Assembly: GCA_948567375.1 (NCBI GenBank)
Contig: OX419756.1
Coordinates: 23,910,552-23,974,551 of the forward strand
Length of the DNA stretch: 64,000 nucleotides
Source: Lunularia cruciata
Taxonomy: Eukaryota > Streptophyta > Marchantiopsida > Lunulariales > Lunulariaceae
Direction: 5' to 3'
Positions within the stretch are counted from its first letter, which is position 1; each line of letters begins with the position of its first letter. Positions 11,900-22,496 of the stretch are shown piece after piece. The translations under genes and the position numbers were made by a program. A model generated the notes under the pieces. The model worked only from the letters and a program-made list of their open reading frames with translations, ran no database searches and was not told where the DNA came from.

Positions 11900-12358
11900 A
11901 TGGAGTTCAATGTTGGGGATCAAGTGTGGCTATCGACAACCAACCTCACATTAGTTGGAACTCGTAAGCTCAGACCTCGTTTTATTGGGCCTTTCTCGAT
12001 TCTTCGTCGCATTGGCGCGGTGGCCTATCACCTTGAGCTACCACCACACATGAAGATCCATCCAGTGTTCCATGTCTCCCTACTACGCAGATATGCTCCC
12101 CGATCAGGCCAGGGTCATTCTACACCAGACATTCGACCTTGTCCGACACTTATTGATAGCATAGAGGAATATGAAGTCGAGCGGATTCTCCAAAAATGCA
12201 TGCATGGTACTCGCCACCCACAGGTGGACTATCTAGTACAATGGAAAGGTTACCCCCTCTATGAAGCAACCTGGGAGCCTGCTGCCAATTTGGCACATGC
12301 ACCGGTGTTGGTGCAAGCATTTGAGCAACAATTGTGCAACAAGGACGTTGCGTCTTAA
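11900..12358 (+). CDS. Chromovirus A integrase C-terminus with chromodomain
   Basis: An open frame of 152 codons. Residues about 1-70 are the conserved integrase tail (FNVGDQVWLST, KLRPRFIGPFSI, IHPVFHVSLLRRY). Residues about 90-131 form a chromodomain with the aromatic/WKGY core (EYEVERILQK, YLVQWKGYPLYEATWEP). Chromodomains of this kind bind modified histone H3 tails and steer insertion to heterochromatin. The ORF is cut off from the rest of integrase by the 10-bp insertion just upstream; its stop overlaps the purine tract. Confidence 0.92.
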   Translation: MEFNVGDQVWLSTTNLTLVGTRKLRPRFIGPFSILRRIGAVAYHLELPPHMKIHPVFHVSLLRRYAPRSGQGHSTPDIRPCPTLIDSIEEYEVERILQKCMHGTRHPQVDYLVQWKGYPLYEATWEPAANLAHAPVLVQAFEQQLCNKDVAS

Positions 12359-12369
12359 AAGGAGGGAGG
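12357..12369 (+). promoter_or_regulatory. Polypurine tract of chromovirus A
   Basis: aaaaggagggagg lies two bases before the right LTR, the usual position of the plus-strand primer. Confidence 0.85.
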
Positions 12370-12371
12370 TC

Positions 12372-12952
12372 TGTAATACCAAGAGCTAGCCATATGATCT
12401 AGATGTGAAATTTGGTTTGGTAACATCTAGAATGATGTTATACATGATGGTCAAAATAGATAAGATAGAAGTATCACCAAAAGGGGACTTCTACTAATAG
12501 AGTAGGAACCAAAATATGCCTGAAATCTTTGAAGGCAATTTTGGAGGCCTAAACGGATGAATTAGGCCTCGAAAATGTGCAAGTTCTTTCCATCCAGCGT
12601 AGGAAAGGCTATCCTTTTCTCCCCCTTGCTTTGTCTCGTCAAGAGCTTTCCAATGGTACCTTACGTGATTCTGAGATTCCTACAAGAAGATTCCCTAAAA
12701 GATTCCCTCCGGTCAAAGCTTGTTTGACCAACCAGATAGGACCTAGACCAGACATGTCACCCATCCAAGTAAGTAATCCAAGGGTGGAGCTTGCTGACAT
12801 GTCACCCATCTGTGTCCCTAATCCTATGGTGGAGCTTCCTTGGCGGAGATCCTCTTTGTCTATATAATAAAGAGAAGGTGCTCCTTTGGGGCATCGATTG
12901 TTTGAGTGTGCAATCTGTGTTTTCTCTCTTCTCTTGTCCTTGGAGTATTACA
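12372..12952 (+). repeat. Right LTR of chromovirus A (581 bp)
   Basis: Starts tgtaataccaagagctagcc, ends ggagtattaca, and is followed by target copy cggag. It differs from the left LTR by scattered substitutions and small gaps, clustered around the middle (for example near 12575-12625). Confidence 0.95.
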
Positions 12953-12957
12953 CGGAG

Positions 12958-13038
12958 AAGATGAAAATTCAAATTGAGAAAAAATTGAGCATAGATAAAA
13001 AGAAAGCTAGGGCAAACAAACACAAATTTAAGGAATAA
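12958..13038 (+). CDS. Displaced 3' end of the left-arm coiled-coil gene
   Basis: Directly after the second target-site copy (12953-12957) the frame interrupted at 6658 continues for 26 codons (KMKIQIEKKLSIDKKK...) to a TAA at 13036-13038. Reading across the empty site keeps phase exactly: 6227-6658 is 432 nt, a whole number of codons. The residues continue the Lys/Glu-rich coiled coil. In the present allele the read-through product instead gains five codons from the LTR and stops. A 14-bp tandem duplication surrounds the stop. Confidence 0.7.
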   Translation, partial: KMKIQIEKKLSIDKKKARANKHKFKE

Positions 13039-13199
13039 ATTTAAGGAATAAATTACAAGATTTTTCACTCAGGTTCAACGTCCATCATACTCTATTGATA
13101 GCAAATAGTATACCACCATGTAACCTTTATTATGGTTATAATAAAGATGAGTTTTGGAAACTTGATAAATGCTTCTAGTATCCGCTTGATGCTGCTCTT

Positions 13200-13560
13200 T
13201 ACCACTCGATTCTTCTCATGTTTTTCCTTGGCCACAGTAAGCCCACGAGTTGGCACTCATAGCCGCCCATAAAGTCTTTCCTGTTGCCGCTCAATGCTAC
13301 ACTTCCTTGAATAAAGGCCAGGTTGTGCTCGTTGGTGCTAGTAGGTGCTAGTAGGCGCTAGTAGGTGCTTGTAAATGCTTGGAGGTAGTCATAAATTTGG
13401 TAGGCACTTGTCTGCGCTTGTGGACGTTGGGAGGTGCTTGTAGACGCTTGGACATAGTCTTAAATTTGGTAGGCACTCGTATGGACTCCTTGATGTAAGT
13501 CATGGCTCAAAGACACTCATAGATGCTTGATGGCGCTTGAGGTGCATGTTGGCCTTGAAG
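13200..13560. repeat. GC-richer minisatellite-like patch, copy 1
   Basis: Repeated short units such as ggtgctagtaggtgctagta, ggcgctagtaggtgct and gacgttgggaggtgcttg. A patch at 17600-17870 carries the same words in reverse complement (cacctaccagcagcaccta). The patches stand out from the AT-rich surroundings and bracket a decayed coding region. Confidence 0.6.
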
Positions 13561-13793
13561 GATGTTGGTGATGGGTTTAGGGTGGTGACTCTTGATGTGA
13601 ATGGCGCACATATTTGCAAGGTGATGACACATTTGATACACAAGGAACAATTGAGTATATATCACATGAAAATACAAGAGTTAGACAAAAATATGAGAGT
13701 TCACAAGTGTAAACTAAAACATAAATGTATACATGGGGAGAAATGAACATAATATGTATATAAATGGGGATCCAATAGAACCTAAACCTATGA

Positions 13794-14802
13794 CTATGGA
13801 GGTCGAGGAGGTGATGAAGAAGAGGGAGATGCACCATGGTGTCTAAGTGCTACTACTGCATCCTCAAGTCTATGACGGTATACATGATGTTGAATCCTAA
13901 ATGGACTCAATGACCACCATAAGGGCCACTTGCTCTCATCCAAGTCTTGATTCTTGATACCGCTAGCAAGAAGAGGATATGGGTCACAACTATAAGAACT
14001 CAATCTACTTGATGTCTACTCCTCTTCTGCCCAACTAATAGCAGGCCTATCGTCATGGACAAATCTGTCCAAAGCACTCATCAAAGGATCAAATGACCAA
14101 GTGTATGATGCTCTTTGTACCCTATAAGGACAGAAGTGGGTAGGGTGGATAGCACCATGTGGATGGTTCCTATAATAAGAGAGTGCATAACTATCTATGA
14201 TCAAAAGATCACGAAGAGGTAAACCTAATGAAGTAAGATGCTCATATGATCTAACTCTAAGTCCTCTGAACTTAGAATCTTGCTGGATATCTGCAAACAC
14301 AAACAGGCCATGAGGCAAGACCCGGTGTGAACTCGCTCCGGGAGTTTGGACCACTGCCACATGCTCCATAGCAACCACTCCACTCCATCTGGAGTAAGAT
14401 CTATCCACAAGATAACCTCAAAGCGTAGCAAATAGAACTGGATGAAATGGCTAACACTAGGATGGGCTACCCACCCTATAGTCCCGGACTATGTGTGAGG
14501 GCACCAACCATGCTTAGTCATCCCGCTCTCCCATGCACGGAAACCGATAGCACCATGAATCCATAATGATGTCATACAAGTAACATCCACAATAATAATC
14601 TTCTTCCATAGGAAGCTGGGGAAGAGGATACGTGGAATATACTCTCTTGATAGACAAATCCTCTCTCTAAACTCAGTCTAAGTGCCTTGAGTCTTGACAC
14701 TATGAGGTAACACGTGGGTAGCATCAGTCTTGGTCTGCATCTCATGATGAGTATGGGTCTGGCGAGCAATAGTACATAGTCTGGGTCCAAGGTAAGCCAC
14801 AC
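13794..14802 (-). pseudogene. Decayed unrecognised coding region
   Basis: Several long minus-strand frames follow one another with shifts between them (14802-14572, 14431-14225, 14408-14016, 14003-13794). They encode aromatic- and His-rich sequence such as DPLMSALDRFVHDDRPAISW and SYALSYYRNHPHGAIHPTH. They lie downstream of the coiled-coil ORF on the same strand and probably belong to the same decayed gene. I do not recognise a family. It is part of the left arm of the inverted block. Confidence 0.35.
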
Positions 14803-14941
14803 GAGCCCTCAAATGAGCTAGACTACTCTCACTCTCCTCTACATGAGCTCTCATCTGAGCTAGACTACTCGTGCTCTCCTCTACCTAAACATGTGCACTC
14901 TTACACCTCTCTATAGCATATGCTAACTCTCATGCCTGATT

Positions 14942-15334
14942 CTATAAGTGGAGCTTGTAACCCTCTGCCATGGTAGTGGCACCTAGTATGTCCATGTCCA
15001 AGTCACCTAATCTCTGCTCTCTCTCTATCTCAGAAGTAAGCAAGGTCAGATGTCTCTCCTCCTTTGCATCAAGTAAATTCTCTTGCTCACAAAGGAGTCT
15101 CTCTCGCTCTAGCACTAATCTTTCTCTCTCCTCTACACTCTCCAATCTACTCTCACACTCAAGCACTAATCTCTCTCTCTTCTCTACACTCTCCAATCTA
15201 CTCTCACATCCAAGGAGATTTCTCTCTCTACACTCAGCCACTTGAACACAATCATCTAAAATGCGAGTTATGTCAACAAAACAAGAAGGAGGTGAAGGTA
15301 CTCTGAAATGCATGGGGTCACCAACCCCCTCCAC
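14942..15334 (-). CDS. Coiled-coil ORF with tandem Arg/Glu repeats
   Basis: A 130-codon minus-strand frame. After a short Pro/Ser-rich start it carries tandem units of about 19 residues (CESRLESVEERERLVLE repeated), giving a strongly charged heptad pattern of a coiled coil. The matching DNA (about 15100-15220) is a short tandem repeat with a period near 63 bp. It sits between the acidic ORF upstream on the same strand (15659-16345) and decayed frames downstream. Possibly part of an element-encoded structural protein; function unknown. Confidence 0.4.
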   Translation of the reverse strand: MEGVGDPMHFRVPSPPSCFVDITRILDDCVQVAECRERNLLGCESRLESVEKRERLVLECESRLESVEERERLVLERERLLCEQENLLDAKEERHLTLLTSEIEREQRLGDLDMDILGATTMAEGYKLHL

Positions 15335-15658
15335 AGACAGAGAAAGGGGTGAAGAGAAAGAAGAGTGAAAAGGAGCTATCTCAACAAAGGGTAAGGCTGT
15401 GTCTCAACACAAATCTGTTGAACACATGTTCACAAGTGGTACATTTAGTTATCCATCAAGTACAAATCCATATTTGAATTAAAAATATACAAGTTCACAA
15501 GTTCATTAACCCAAGTTCTTAAATGAACTCATTTATTAAATCCAGGAATGGTATATACAAACTAACTTTGTATGTTTTCCAACATACAAATATATGAAGA
15601 AAAAAAAATTATATATATTTATATATATGATAAAACTCAAACTTAATCAATCACTCAA

Positions 15659-16345
15659 TCACTCACCATCCTCATCCTCTCCCTCATTCTCCCCATCATC
15701 AGTAGTCTTGTCCTCATCCAAGCCATCTACATCCTCATGATCATCATCATGCTCTCCCTCATGTATAATCTCCTCCTCTCCATCACTCAAGTACATCAAG
15801 TCTTCCTCTAGAATGAAACCTCTCTCCACAAAGAGAAGAGTGAGTATTTGTCCAAGGAAGGTTACTCTGAACCTATGCCCCTTAGGACTCCTCAATTGAC
15901 TTTGCAAACTCCCCACCTCTGCAATGATAGCTCTAAAAGCTAACTCTCCCTAATCATAATCTTCCACACCAAATCTCCTCAACTTGGTCTTGGTGTTGAG
16001 TACCAAATGCCCATGTACAATCTTGGGCCTAATAGTGGGTGCAACAAGTGCACACATCAACTAGAAGAAAGCTTGTAATATAGGATATACACATTGCCTT
16101 GCCAGATATCTTTTTGCAACCCTGTCCCTTTGTGGAAACCAGTCTAAAACAGCTATGTAAGGAATTGTCCTCTGTCTTGGTGTTCTCCCCCTTGGCATGG
16201 CAAGTGTATCTCTAACTATATTTGCAGTCAATTGAAACCTCTTACCAAACATGTTCAAGAGACCTTGTCCCATGAACTCACAAACTTTGTACATGGAAGG
16301 ACCTGCAAAACCCACCAATAAAATCAGCTCAAACTTCTGTCCCAA
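15659..16345 (-). pseudogene. Unrecognised 'DWF...RYLARQCV' protein, left-arm copy
   Basis: The frame from 16345 to 16061 encodes MGQGLLNMFGKRFQLTANIV and IPYIAVLDWFPQRDRVAKRY followed by LARQCVYPILQAFF. Reading continues through RPKIVHGHLVLNTKTKLRRF, with shifts and one stop near 15950, into 15916-15659, which ends in a long Asp/Glu tail. A homologue lies inverted at 43147-43700 (IPFYLVHDWF, RYLARQCV, then a similar LWDNFSLMYSW segment), so this is a real protein family rather than a chance frame. I do not recognise it; by position it may be an accessory protein of a mobile element. Confidence 0.5.
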
Positions 16346-16770
16346 GGACTCAAGCTTAGGGGTGCCACTCGCTACCGCTCAAAGACGCCCCCGGACAATA
16401 GAAACCTCAAAAGTGCCATGGGTAGCTGCTGGTTGCCGCAATTGGGAGCCATTAGGGGGAGCCCCCGAGCCCGTTGCCCCTCTCGTGCAGCACTAGGGAG
16501 ACAGCCAATGCCACACATAGGTGCCCGTGGATGCTGCCCATAGGCGCAATTGCGCTGGATGGCGCTGCGAGACAGGACAGGAGATGTGAGGAGCCGTGCG
16601 GAAATGATGAGTGCCGTGTAGAGTCGCTAGAAGGCGCTTGCGTGTAGGGGTTTAGGGTTTAGGGATGGTGCTGGATGGTATTGGAGGACGCTAGGATGGT
16701 GTTGGAGGATGCTAGGAGGCGTTGCAGGACAAGCTGGGAGGCGCTAATGATTTGAAAGCATTTAACATGC
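16346..16770. repeat. GC-rich patch with two TTTAGGG units
   Basis: A GC-rich stretch with recurring ggcgctagaagg and ggatgctaggaggcg words, related in style to the patches at 13200-13560 and 17600-17870. It contains tttagggtttaggg at 16651-16664, two copies of the plant telomere unit. That is too short to call a telomeric array. Confidence 0.5.
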
Positions 16771-17599
16771 ATAAATCAAAATCTTGAGGTGCTAGAAAGT
16801 TTGAAAGTAGAGAGAAATGAAGAGAAAACAATGAAGAAGATTTGAAGAATACCTCTGGCCGTGGATAGTGAAGTCCAAGAGTGATTTTGAGCCCCATTAC
16901 ATCTAGATCAATCTCCCAAATTTCAGAGACAGCAGTTCAAATCTGATGTTTGTCCAGCCAGCACCACTTGATGAAATTTGTTGGGTGTTGAATGCTATGA
17001 GCCAATCTCCTTCCTGAGTATTTCTCATGTTGGGCCTGTCAACTATCTTTTCATATCCTAGATTTCTGCCATGGTTCAGATTGAGTCTGCTCTCAATCTC
17101 TCAAATGCTCTCCTTGTCTCTCTTCTCAATCTCTCAAATGTTCTCTTGTCGTTTCTCTAGAGTCTCCAAACCACTCCTTCAATTAGAAATGTGAATGGAG
17201 TTCTTCCTATCAACTAAAATCTCAAAATTCCAACTCTCTGGCCCCACAAATTCCAACACTCCTAGGCTCCCCATAGTGAGTTGGTCTCCTTTGAGTTCAG
17301 CTTCAGTTTGCCTCCTTTGAAGGAGTATGCTTCCTTCCGAACACCCCACTCTCAAAATGACTCTTTCTCCTTCAAACAACTCACACACCCACGCACAAAC
17401 TTGCAAAATGACCCTTTCTTGTTCCAACACCCTACACACTCACAAAATGAGGCTTTCTAATAGCTACACACCCATGGGAATGACATGAATTGAAAATAAG
17501 AATGTTTATATAACCTAGGCAGCTGGGAAAAAAAGTAAATACCAAACATCCAAAATGTACACTTTCAAGGAAAAAATTCATATTTCAACCAAAAGAACT
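16771..17599. other. No clear gene; short repeated frame 17179-17439
   Basis: Mostly non-coding. A minus-strand frame at 17179-17439 shows imperfect internal repeats (ERVILQVCAWVCELF, ERVILRVGCSEG) but no known domain. It may be an upstream part of the decayed left-arm gene. Confidence 0.3.
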
Positions 17600-17870
17600 C
17601 AAATCCTGAGCGGCAACATGCGGCACTCCACGTCGCCAATCGGTGTAGGCAAGCATTGCATATTTCACGTAGCACCTACCAGCAGCACCTACCAGCACCG
17701 ACGAGTGCATTTAATATTTTTGCATCTTGAGATGTGGTCCCCAACGTCCGCTAGCATCCCCCTAGCATCTACAAGCACCATCAAGTGGCACCAGCAAGTG
17801 CCACTCGATGGCCCGCAAGCATTTTTTAAGTTTGTGAGTGGCCCCTAACGTGTATGAGCGCCATCTCATG
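17600..17870. repeat. GC-richer minisatellite-like patch, copy 2 (inverted)
   Basis: Contains gtagcacctaccagcagc and cacctaccagcaccgac, the reverse complement of units in the 13200-13560 patch. Also ccaacgtccgctagcat, matching the inverted gacgttggg words there. Confidence 0.6.
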
Positions 17871-18148
17871 GTGTCTACAACATCGGCACACTTTATTCCA
17901 ACAACATCCGACAAGTGACTTTCAAGGGTAAACTTGCTAAACACCACACCATGTAAGTGTAAGCTCAAGCCTTACAAATGTACAGGTTAAGCTTCATAGA
18001 ATTCTTTTTTCATCCTACGAATTCTTATCCCAATATTACATCAAGATACACTCATGGTCTAAGATAAAGACTCATGGTCTAAGTTACCAGACTATGAGAT
18101 ATGAGATGAATAACTGAAAAATATATCTTTTATTACATGGAATCTCAG

Positions 18149-19326
18149 TCAATCGAGTATATCATCATTGTTATAATCAAGGCAATGTTGCATCACACTT
18201 GATCTACTTTCTTCTCTACCAAGTTTTATACCATGAAAAGACATTTTTGAATCTATTTGAGTTTCCTCTGTAAATCCGCCATCATCCTCTGACCAAAGGT
18301 CAGACCTATTAATTAAAAAATTATGTAAAATAATATACACCAATACCCACTTTAACAAATAAGCATTTTTACTACCGTCTTTCATTTGCACTCTTAGCTC
18401 ACAAAGAGAATGCCATCTAGCTTTCAATACTCCTATACAATGCTCATTTATCACTCTTGCCTTTGCTAAATATTTATTAAACTCTTGCTTGTCCTTTGAT
18501 TGAGCTTGCTTGAAAGCGGGGACTAGGTGATGCATGGGTACATAACCCAAATCACCTAAAAGGTACTCCTTTGCCTCAAAAGTGCAACAACTCCCTCTTA
18601 GGTTCAAATCATTCCATAGTGACAATTTTTTCAAACGAGTCATGTCATGACATGACCTTGGCATTCCTGCAAATAAACAAATCAAGCCATACTTTTAGTA
18701 AACTATACAAAAAGGATCATCAATGCATTGCAAAAATACCTAACAAAACAACACATAACATAAAATGTACCTCCGGATAAATGTATAATTCTCCTTTTAT
18801 CATCACAAATAACTTGACCATTTATAGAATATGAACCCTTGCGGCTGAAATATATTTCCTCGTCCACCATTGGTCGGGCTGCAAGAGGAAACAATGTTCC
18901 ATCTACCAAACCAACACAACCAGGAAAACCTCTTTGTGCAAAAACAGTGAATATCCTCCTCCTCTCCTCGAGCTTTGGCCAAGCAACTTGACTCCTCATC
19001 ACATCTAATATGGCTGTCATAACTCTATCAATAAAAGAAATTGTTGAACCAGCACTAATGTACCAAATATTTAAATCCCATGCAACACAAGCTCCATTGC
19101 CGTGATGCCCAAATCTATCCAAGGCTAGAGCAACTTGGATCCACACATGTTTTTGCTCTCTTTGGTAGCTTTTCTCAAAAATTGTGTGAGTCTTAATCAA
19201 ATCCACTAATGTTGAAAAAGAATTCCCATCCATTCTAGGAAGCTGGCAAAAGATCTTAGTATTTAGATTTCTAAAATACTCCTTCACAAACTCTCTACTA
19301 CGAGGGTAAGTAACACGGGGTTCCAA
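18149..19326 (-). CDS. PIF/Harbinger-type DDE transposase, intact spliced ORF (left arm)
   Basis: Two exons (19326-18771 and 18666-18149) with a GT-AG intron (donor GGAG|GTACAT, acceptor TTTGCAG|GA) give a 357-residue ORF without stops. Key parts are CVGLVDGTLFP (first catalytic Asp, about residue 142), GMPRSCHD (second, about 193), YLLGDLGY, and RVINEHCIGVLKARW (Glu, about 260). An N-terminal helical region (WIQVALALDRFGHHGNG ... ISAGSTISFIDRVM) is typical of HARBI1-like proteins, and the length is near that of the family. The enzyme cuts and pastes DNA and usually needs a separate Myb-like partner. A broken homologue lies inverted at 39688-41143. I could not identify terminal inverted repeats, so domestication is also possible. 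Confidence 0.85.
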
Positions 19327-21640
19327 GTATCAATGAGTATGTGCATACTCCTACCTACTAATAAAACATTCTAGCATATCTAAATCTCCTCCTAATTCTT
19401 CATCTTCATCTTCTAATCCTTGTAGCAATATCTCCAAATCTAACCAAATCATTCATTGAATACATTTTCTAATATTTTTGGTTAGTTCTAGATGAGTGCT
19501 CCCCTCTTGGCATGACTTTACTCAATATTTAATCAACACGGATAACTCCTTATCGACAAAGGAGCATCTCTCTTCTCGGTGAAATTTCAGCAAAGGGACA
19601 TCTCTATTCTTTGTGCACACAAAAAAACAATCTCATCCATTTCATTTTGTAACAAGAAAACAAGTTCATGAATTTCATTTCATCACTCCTTCATCACTTC
19701 ATCATTTTGAGCAAATCCCATGCTCCTCAACCAAGTTAGCTCTACTATCAATTGCTTCTACTCTAGAAGAAGGAACCACATCATCCTTACTCTCACAAAG
19801 TGTGGAAACCAACCAGAACATTAGAGTTGGGTCAACTTCCATTGTAAACATATCATTGGTTGAGAACAAAGGAAGCACATAATTAACTCAACCACCTCAA
19901 ACATCATGATAACTCAATTTGTGCAGTAGCAAGTGGTTGATTAGCATCCAGTTCATCATGAACTCCATCATCAGCCACCACACTTGCACTAGGATATCTA
20001 GGATGTCATCTATAGTGCCTTGGAGAGTGTGAAAGACTAGGGAAGTCTAACTTGCCTACAGTCTCTTCTCTCAATGGGTCCAACTCCATTGATTCTCCTC
20101 TAGGCTCTAGAGTACATACTACATTCCTAGTCACTTCAATAGATACATCTACCTGTGCTTTTCCACACGTAAAGTCCAAGACATCGCTCTCATCAACATA
20201 AGAGGTGGAAGCCTCAACATCCAAATCTGACCTCCTCTTAAGTTATGGCCATGCTAGCCAATCTTTGTCCAATTGCTTAATCTTAGTAGCCATGGTTGGA
20301 TCAAAAGAAATGGTAGGTATTGCATCCCTACCAATTGTGTTCTCAACTACCTCATCCTCCATGACTTGGAGCTCCTCTACCACCTACCACAACAGCCCCA
20401 CCACTCCAAGTGAAGATCAAAGCATTGGTCATTGGTGGAACCAAATCTATAGCAATGGTCACATTATCTCTATGTTGGTTGTGATGCACTAAAGGTATCA
20501 TGTCCATTGCCCTAAATGAATTCTCTCTTGTGGTGAGTCCACTACAAGTCCAACAAGCAACCCCATCACTCATTGGCTACTAATAATCCAAAAATGAAGG
20601 TAAGGATCTAGCTACACTAGGCACTCTACTTGCTCCATAAGATCTAGGCTGTCCACTCTGCCCTTAGAAGCCAACAAAATGTGGTGCACTTTGTTGCACT
20701 CTAGAAGAAGTATTAGTTGTGGATAAGATCTCCCTACCAAATCTAGATGTCACCACTCTCTTCTCCACCATGTTGAGCTCAATGTGCTCAGCCAAACTAA
20801 AGACCACCACCAAAGTAGGTGAGATAGCCTATAACAACATAGCATCATGTACTCTACATTGCAACTCCTTGTCTAAAATCCCATATCAAAACTGGACTAT
20901 TTGGGTCTCAATAACTCCTTGAGTGAAACTGGTCAACCATCTCATGCAAGTGTATGCCTTGCATATGCTCTCTTTAGCCTTCCATTAGAACTTCTACAAG
21001 CTCTTTAGCTTGTTAGTCTGCACTCCTTGGTAGTTTTGCCTCAAACATTAGAAGAACTCCACCATGGAGTTAAACCTTGGTACTACACCACCTCTTATAG
21101 TAGTACATCTACTCATAGTAGCACCATCTCCAACTAGTGCACATCCATTGGAAACACCAATGCTATTAGAGCTAGAACTCATGGGCATTGCCAATCTACC
21201 CTTAGCAACTAAGCTTGAAGTGATGGAGATATAGTTGGAGACCAATATTGACTCCATAGCTTGATCTCTTCCAAGTAAGCTCTCTTGAACTCATAATAGT
21301 CATCCATTGGTGGGCCCTCTAAGTTCTGAAAAAACTTCTTCCATGCCATGAAGGATATAAATAAAGTCAAGTTCCACATCTACTACTAATCATATCAACT
21401 ATCAAACTCCTAGATAAATTCATCCAACTCAATGATACCCACTATGCTAGAGTAACACTTAGGTCCTTGGAACCCATAAATCTCATCCATGTTCCACAAC
21501 AACAATGTGGATGCCTTAGGTGCACTCTCAATTGAATCAGCTCTTTTATCAAACTCCAAATCAAAGTCAATCTCCTCCCTTGTTGGGACCTAAGATATAG
21601 ATTAATACCAAGCGCTATCTTGTGTAAGCACACTATTTAT
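19327..21640 (-). pseudogene. Decayed sequence with gag-like fragments
   Basis: Many short minus-strand frames. Around 21200-21600 the translation, with several stops, reads FDLEFDKRADSIESAPKAST, MDEIYGFQGPKCYSSIVGII and WKKFFQNLEGPPMDDYYEFK, which loosely resembles retrotransposon gag. Frames at 20006-20224 and 20352-20573 have no recognisable content. No LTRs or boundaries were found. Part of the left arm of the inverted block. Confidence 0.25.
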
Positions 21641-21903
21641 TGCAATGATATCTCCTCTAGAATCCCTGAAGAACTCCGTTGTGACCATGTAACTCAAACC
21701 ACAATCGTAACCACTACAAGTGCCACACCAAGTGAGCACCACTCACTAATGTATTTCCAACTATGATAGCTACACTAGGAAGAAGTGCAACTTGTAACCT
21801 ACCATCACAAGACACACTCTCACGGTCTGTAGATTGTCACTTTTTGCCTCACCAGAGAGAAACATAGATAGTTTGACTGGTCATCACTCTAGCCTCACTA
21901 CCA

Positions 21904-22195
21904 AGAGTACACTAGAGCATCAACACTCTAAAGTCAGTGCACTTGACACAAACATGGTGCACAAATAGGAGGCATAGATTGAAGGAGGTCCAATCACAAA
22001 ATTCTAAACAAAAACCTTCCATCTTATAAATCAATACAAGACCAAGAGCACACTAGAGCATGAACGCTCTAAAGTCAGGGCACCTCACACAAACATGGTG
22101 CACAAATAGGAGGCAAAGATTGAAAGAGGTCCAATAAAAAAAAGTCTAAACAATCAAAAAAGTCTAAACCCTCCATCTCATAAATCAATACAAGA
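21904..22195 (+). repeat. Tandem duplication, ~140-bp unit, two copies
   Basis: Two adjacent copies share 'accaagag.acactagagca', 'acaaacatggtgcacaaata' and 'ctcataaatcaatacaag'-type ends (about 21900-22038 and 22039-22195). The second copy has a short extra A-rich insert. No coding content. Confidence 0.75.
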
Positions 22196-22406
22196 TTCAA
22201 TCTACCACCAATTGGCATTTGACATAATATGAGTGTCTATCTACTCCTAAACTACCATGATCACCAAAGATGGGATCAAACTGCCTCTCCTAGCCAAAGT
22301 TACATATGTATATGTATCAATCAACCAATCACTAGAACAAAAAGTGAGGATAGACCAATTGGCTAGGGCACTAGTCCAAGAACTTGAGATATGAGTTCAA
22401 ACCTTG

Positions 22407-22496
22407 TTGGTCATTGTTTGGCAAAATCTGCCAATTGTTTTAGATTGTGTGCACATAATCTAAAAGTATGGGCAGATTTTGCCAAACAATGACCAA
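22407..22496. ncRNA. Candidate small-RNA hairpin (perfect 26-bp stem)
   Basis: Arms 22407-22432 (ttggtcattgtttggcaaaa...) and 22471-22496 are exact reverse complements over 26 bp. Inside them a second 9-bp stem (ttttagatt 22438-22446 with aatctaaaa 22457-22465) leaves a 10-base loop, with a small bulge between the stems. The 90-nt foldback has the size of a plant miRNA or siRNA precursor. Perfect arms in otherwise decayed DNA point to a recent origin or to constraint. Expression is unknown; a recent inverted duplication without function is the alternative. Confidence 0.4.

Larger units (their letters stand above)
6659..12952 (+). mobile_element. Full-length Ty3/gypsy chromovirus (family A), decayed coding
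   Basis: A 6294-bp LTR retrotransposon with 5-bp target duplication cggag (6654-6658 and 12953-12957) and LTRs starting TG and ending CA. It has an initiator-Met-tRNA primer site directly after the left LTR and a purine tract directly before the right LTR. Domain order is gag, protease, reverse transcriptase, RNase H, integrase, chromodomain, which defines a chromovirus. The coding part is broken by several stops and small frameshifts, so it cannot move on its own. The two LTRs are highly similar but differ by a number of substitutions and small indels, so the insertion is not brand new. Four solo LTRs of the same family occur elsewhere in the window. Confidence 0.95.

Noticed and set aside
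13023-13050. Short direct repeat as a transposon end
   Set aside because: A 14-bp tandem slip around a stop codon, without further structure.
16651-16664. Telomere or telomeric insertion
   Set aside because: Only two TTTAGGG units; expected by chance or as minisatellite content.
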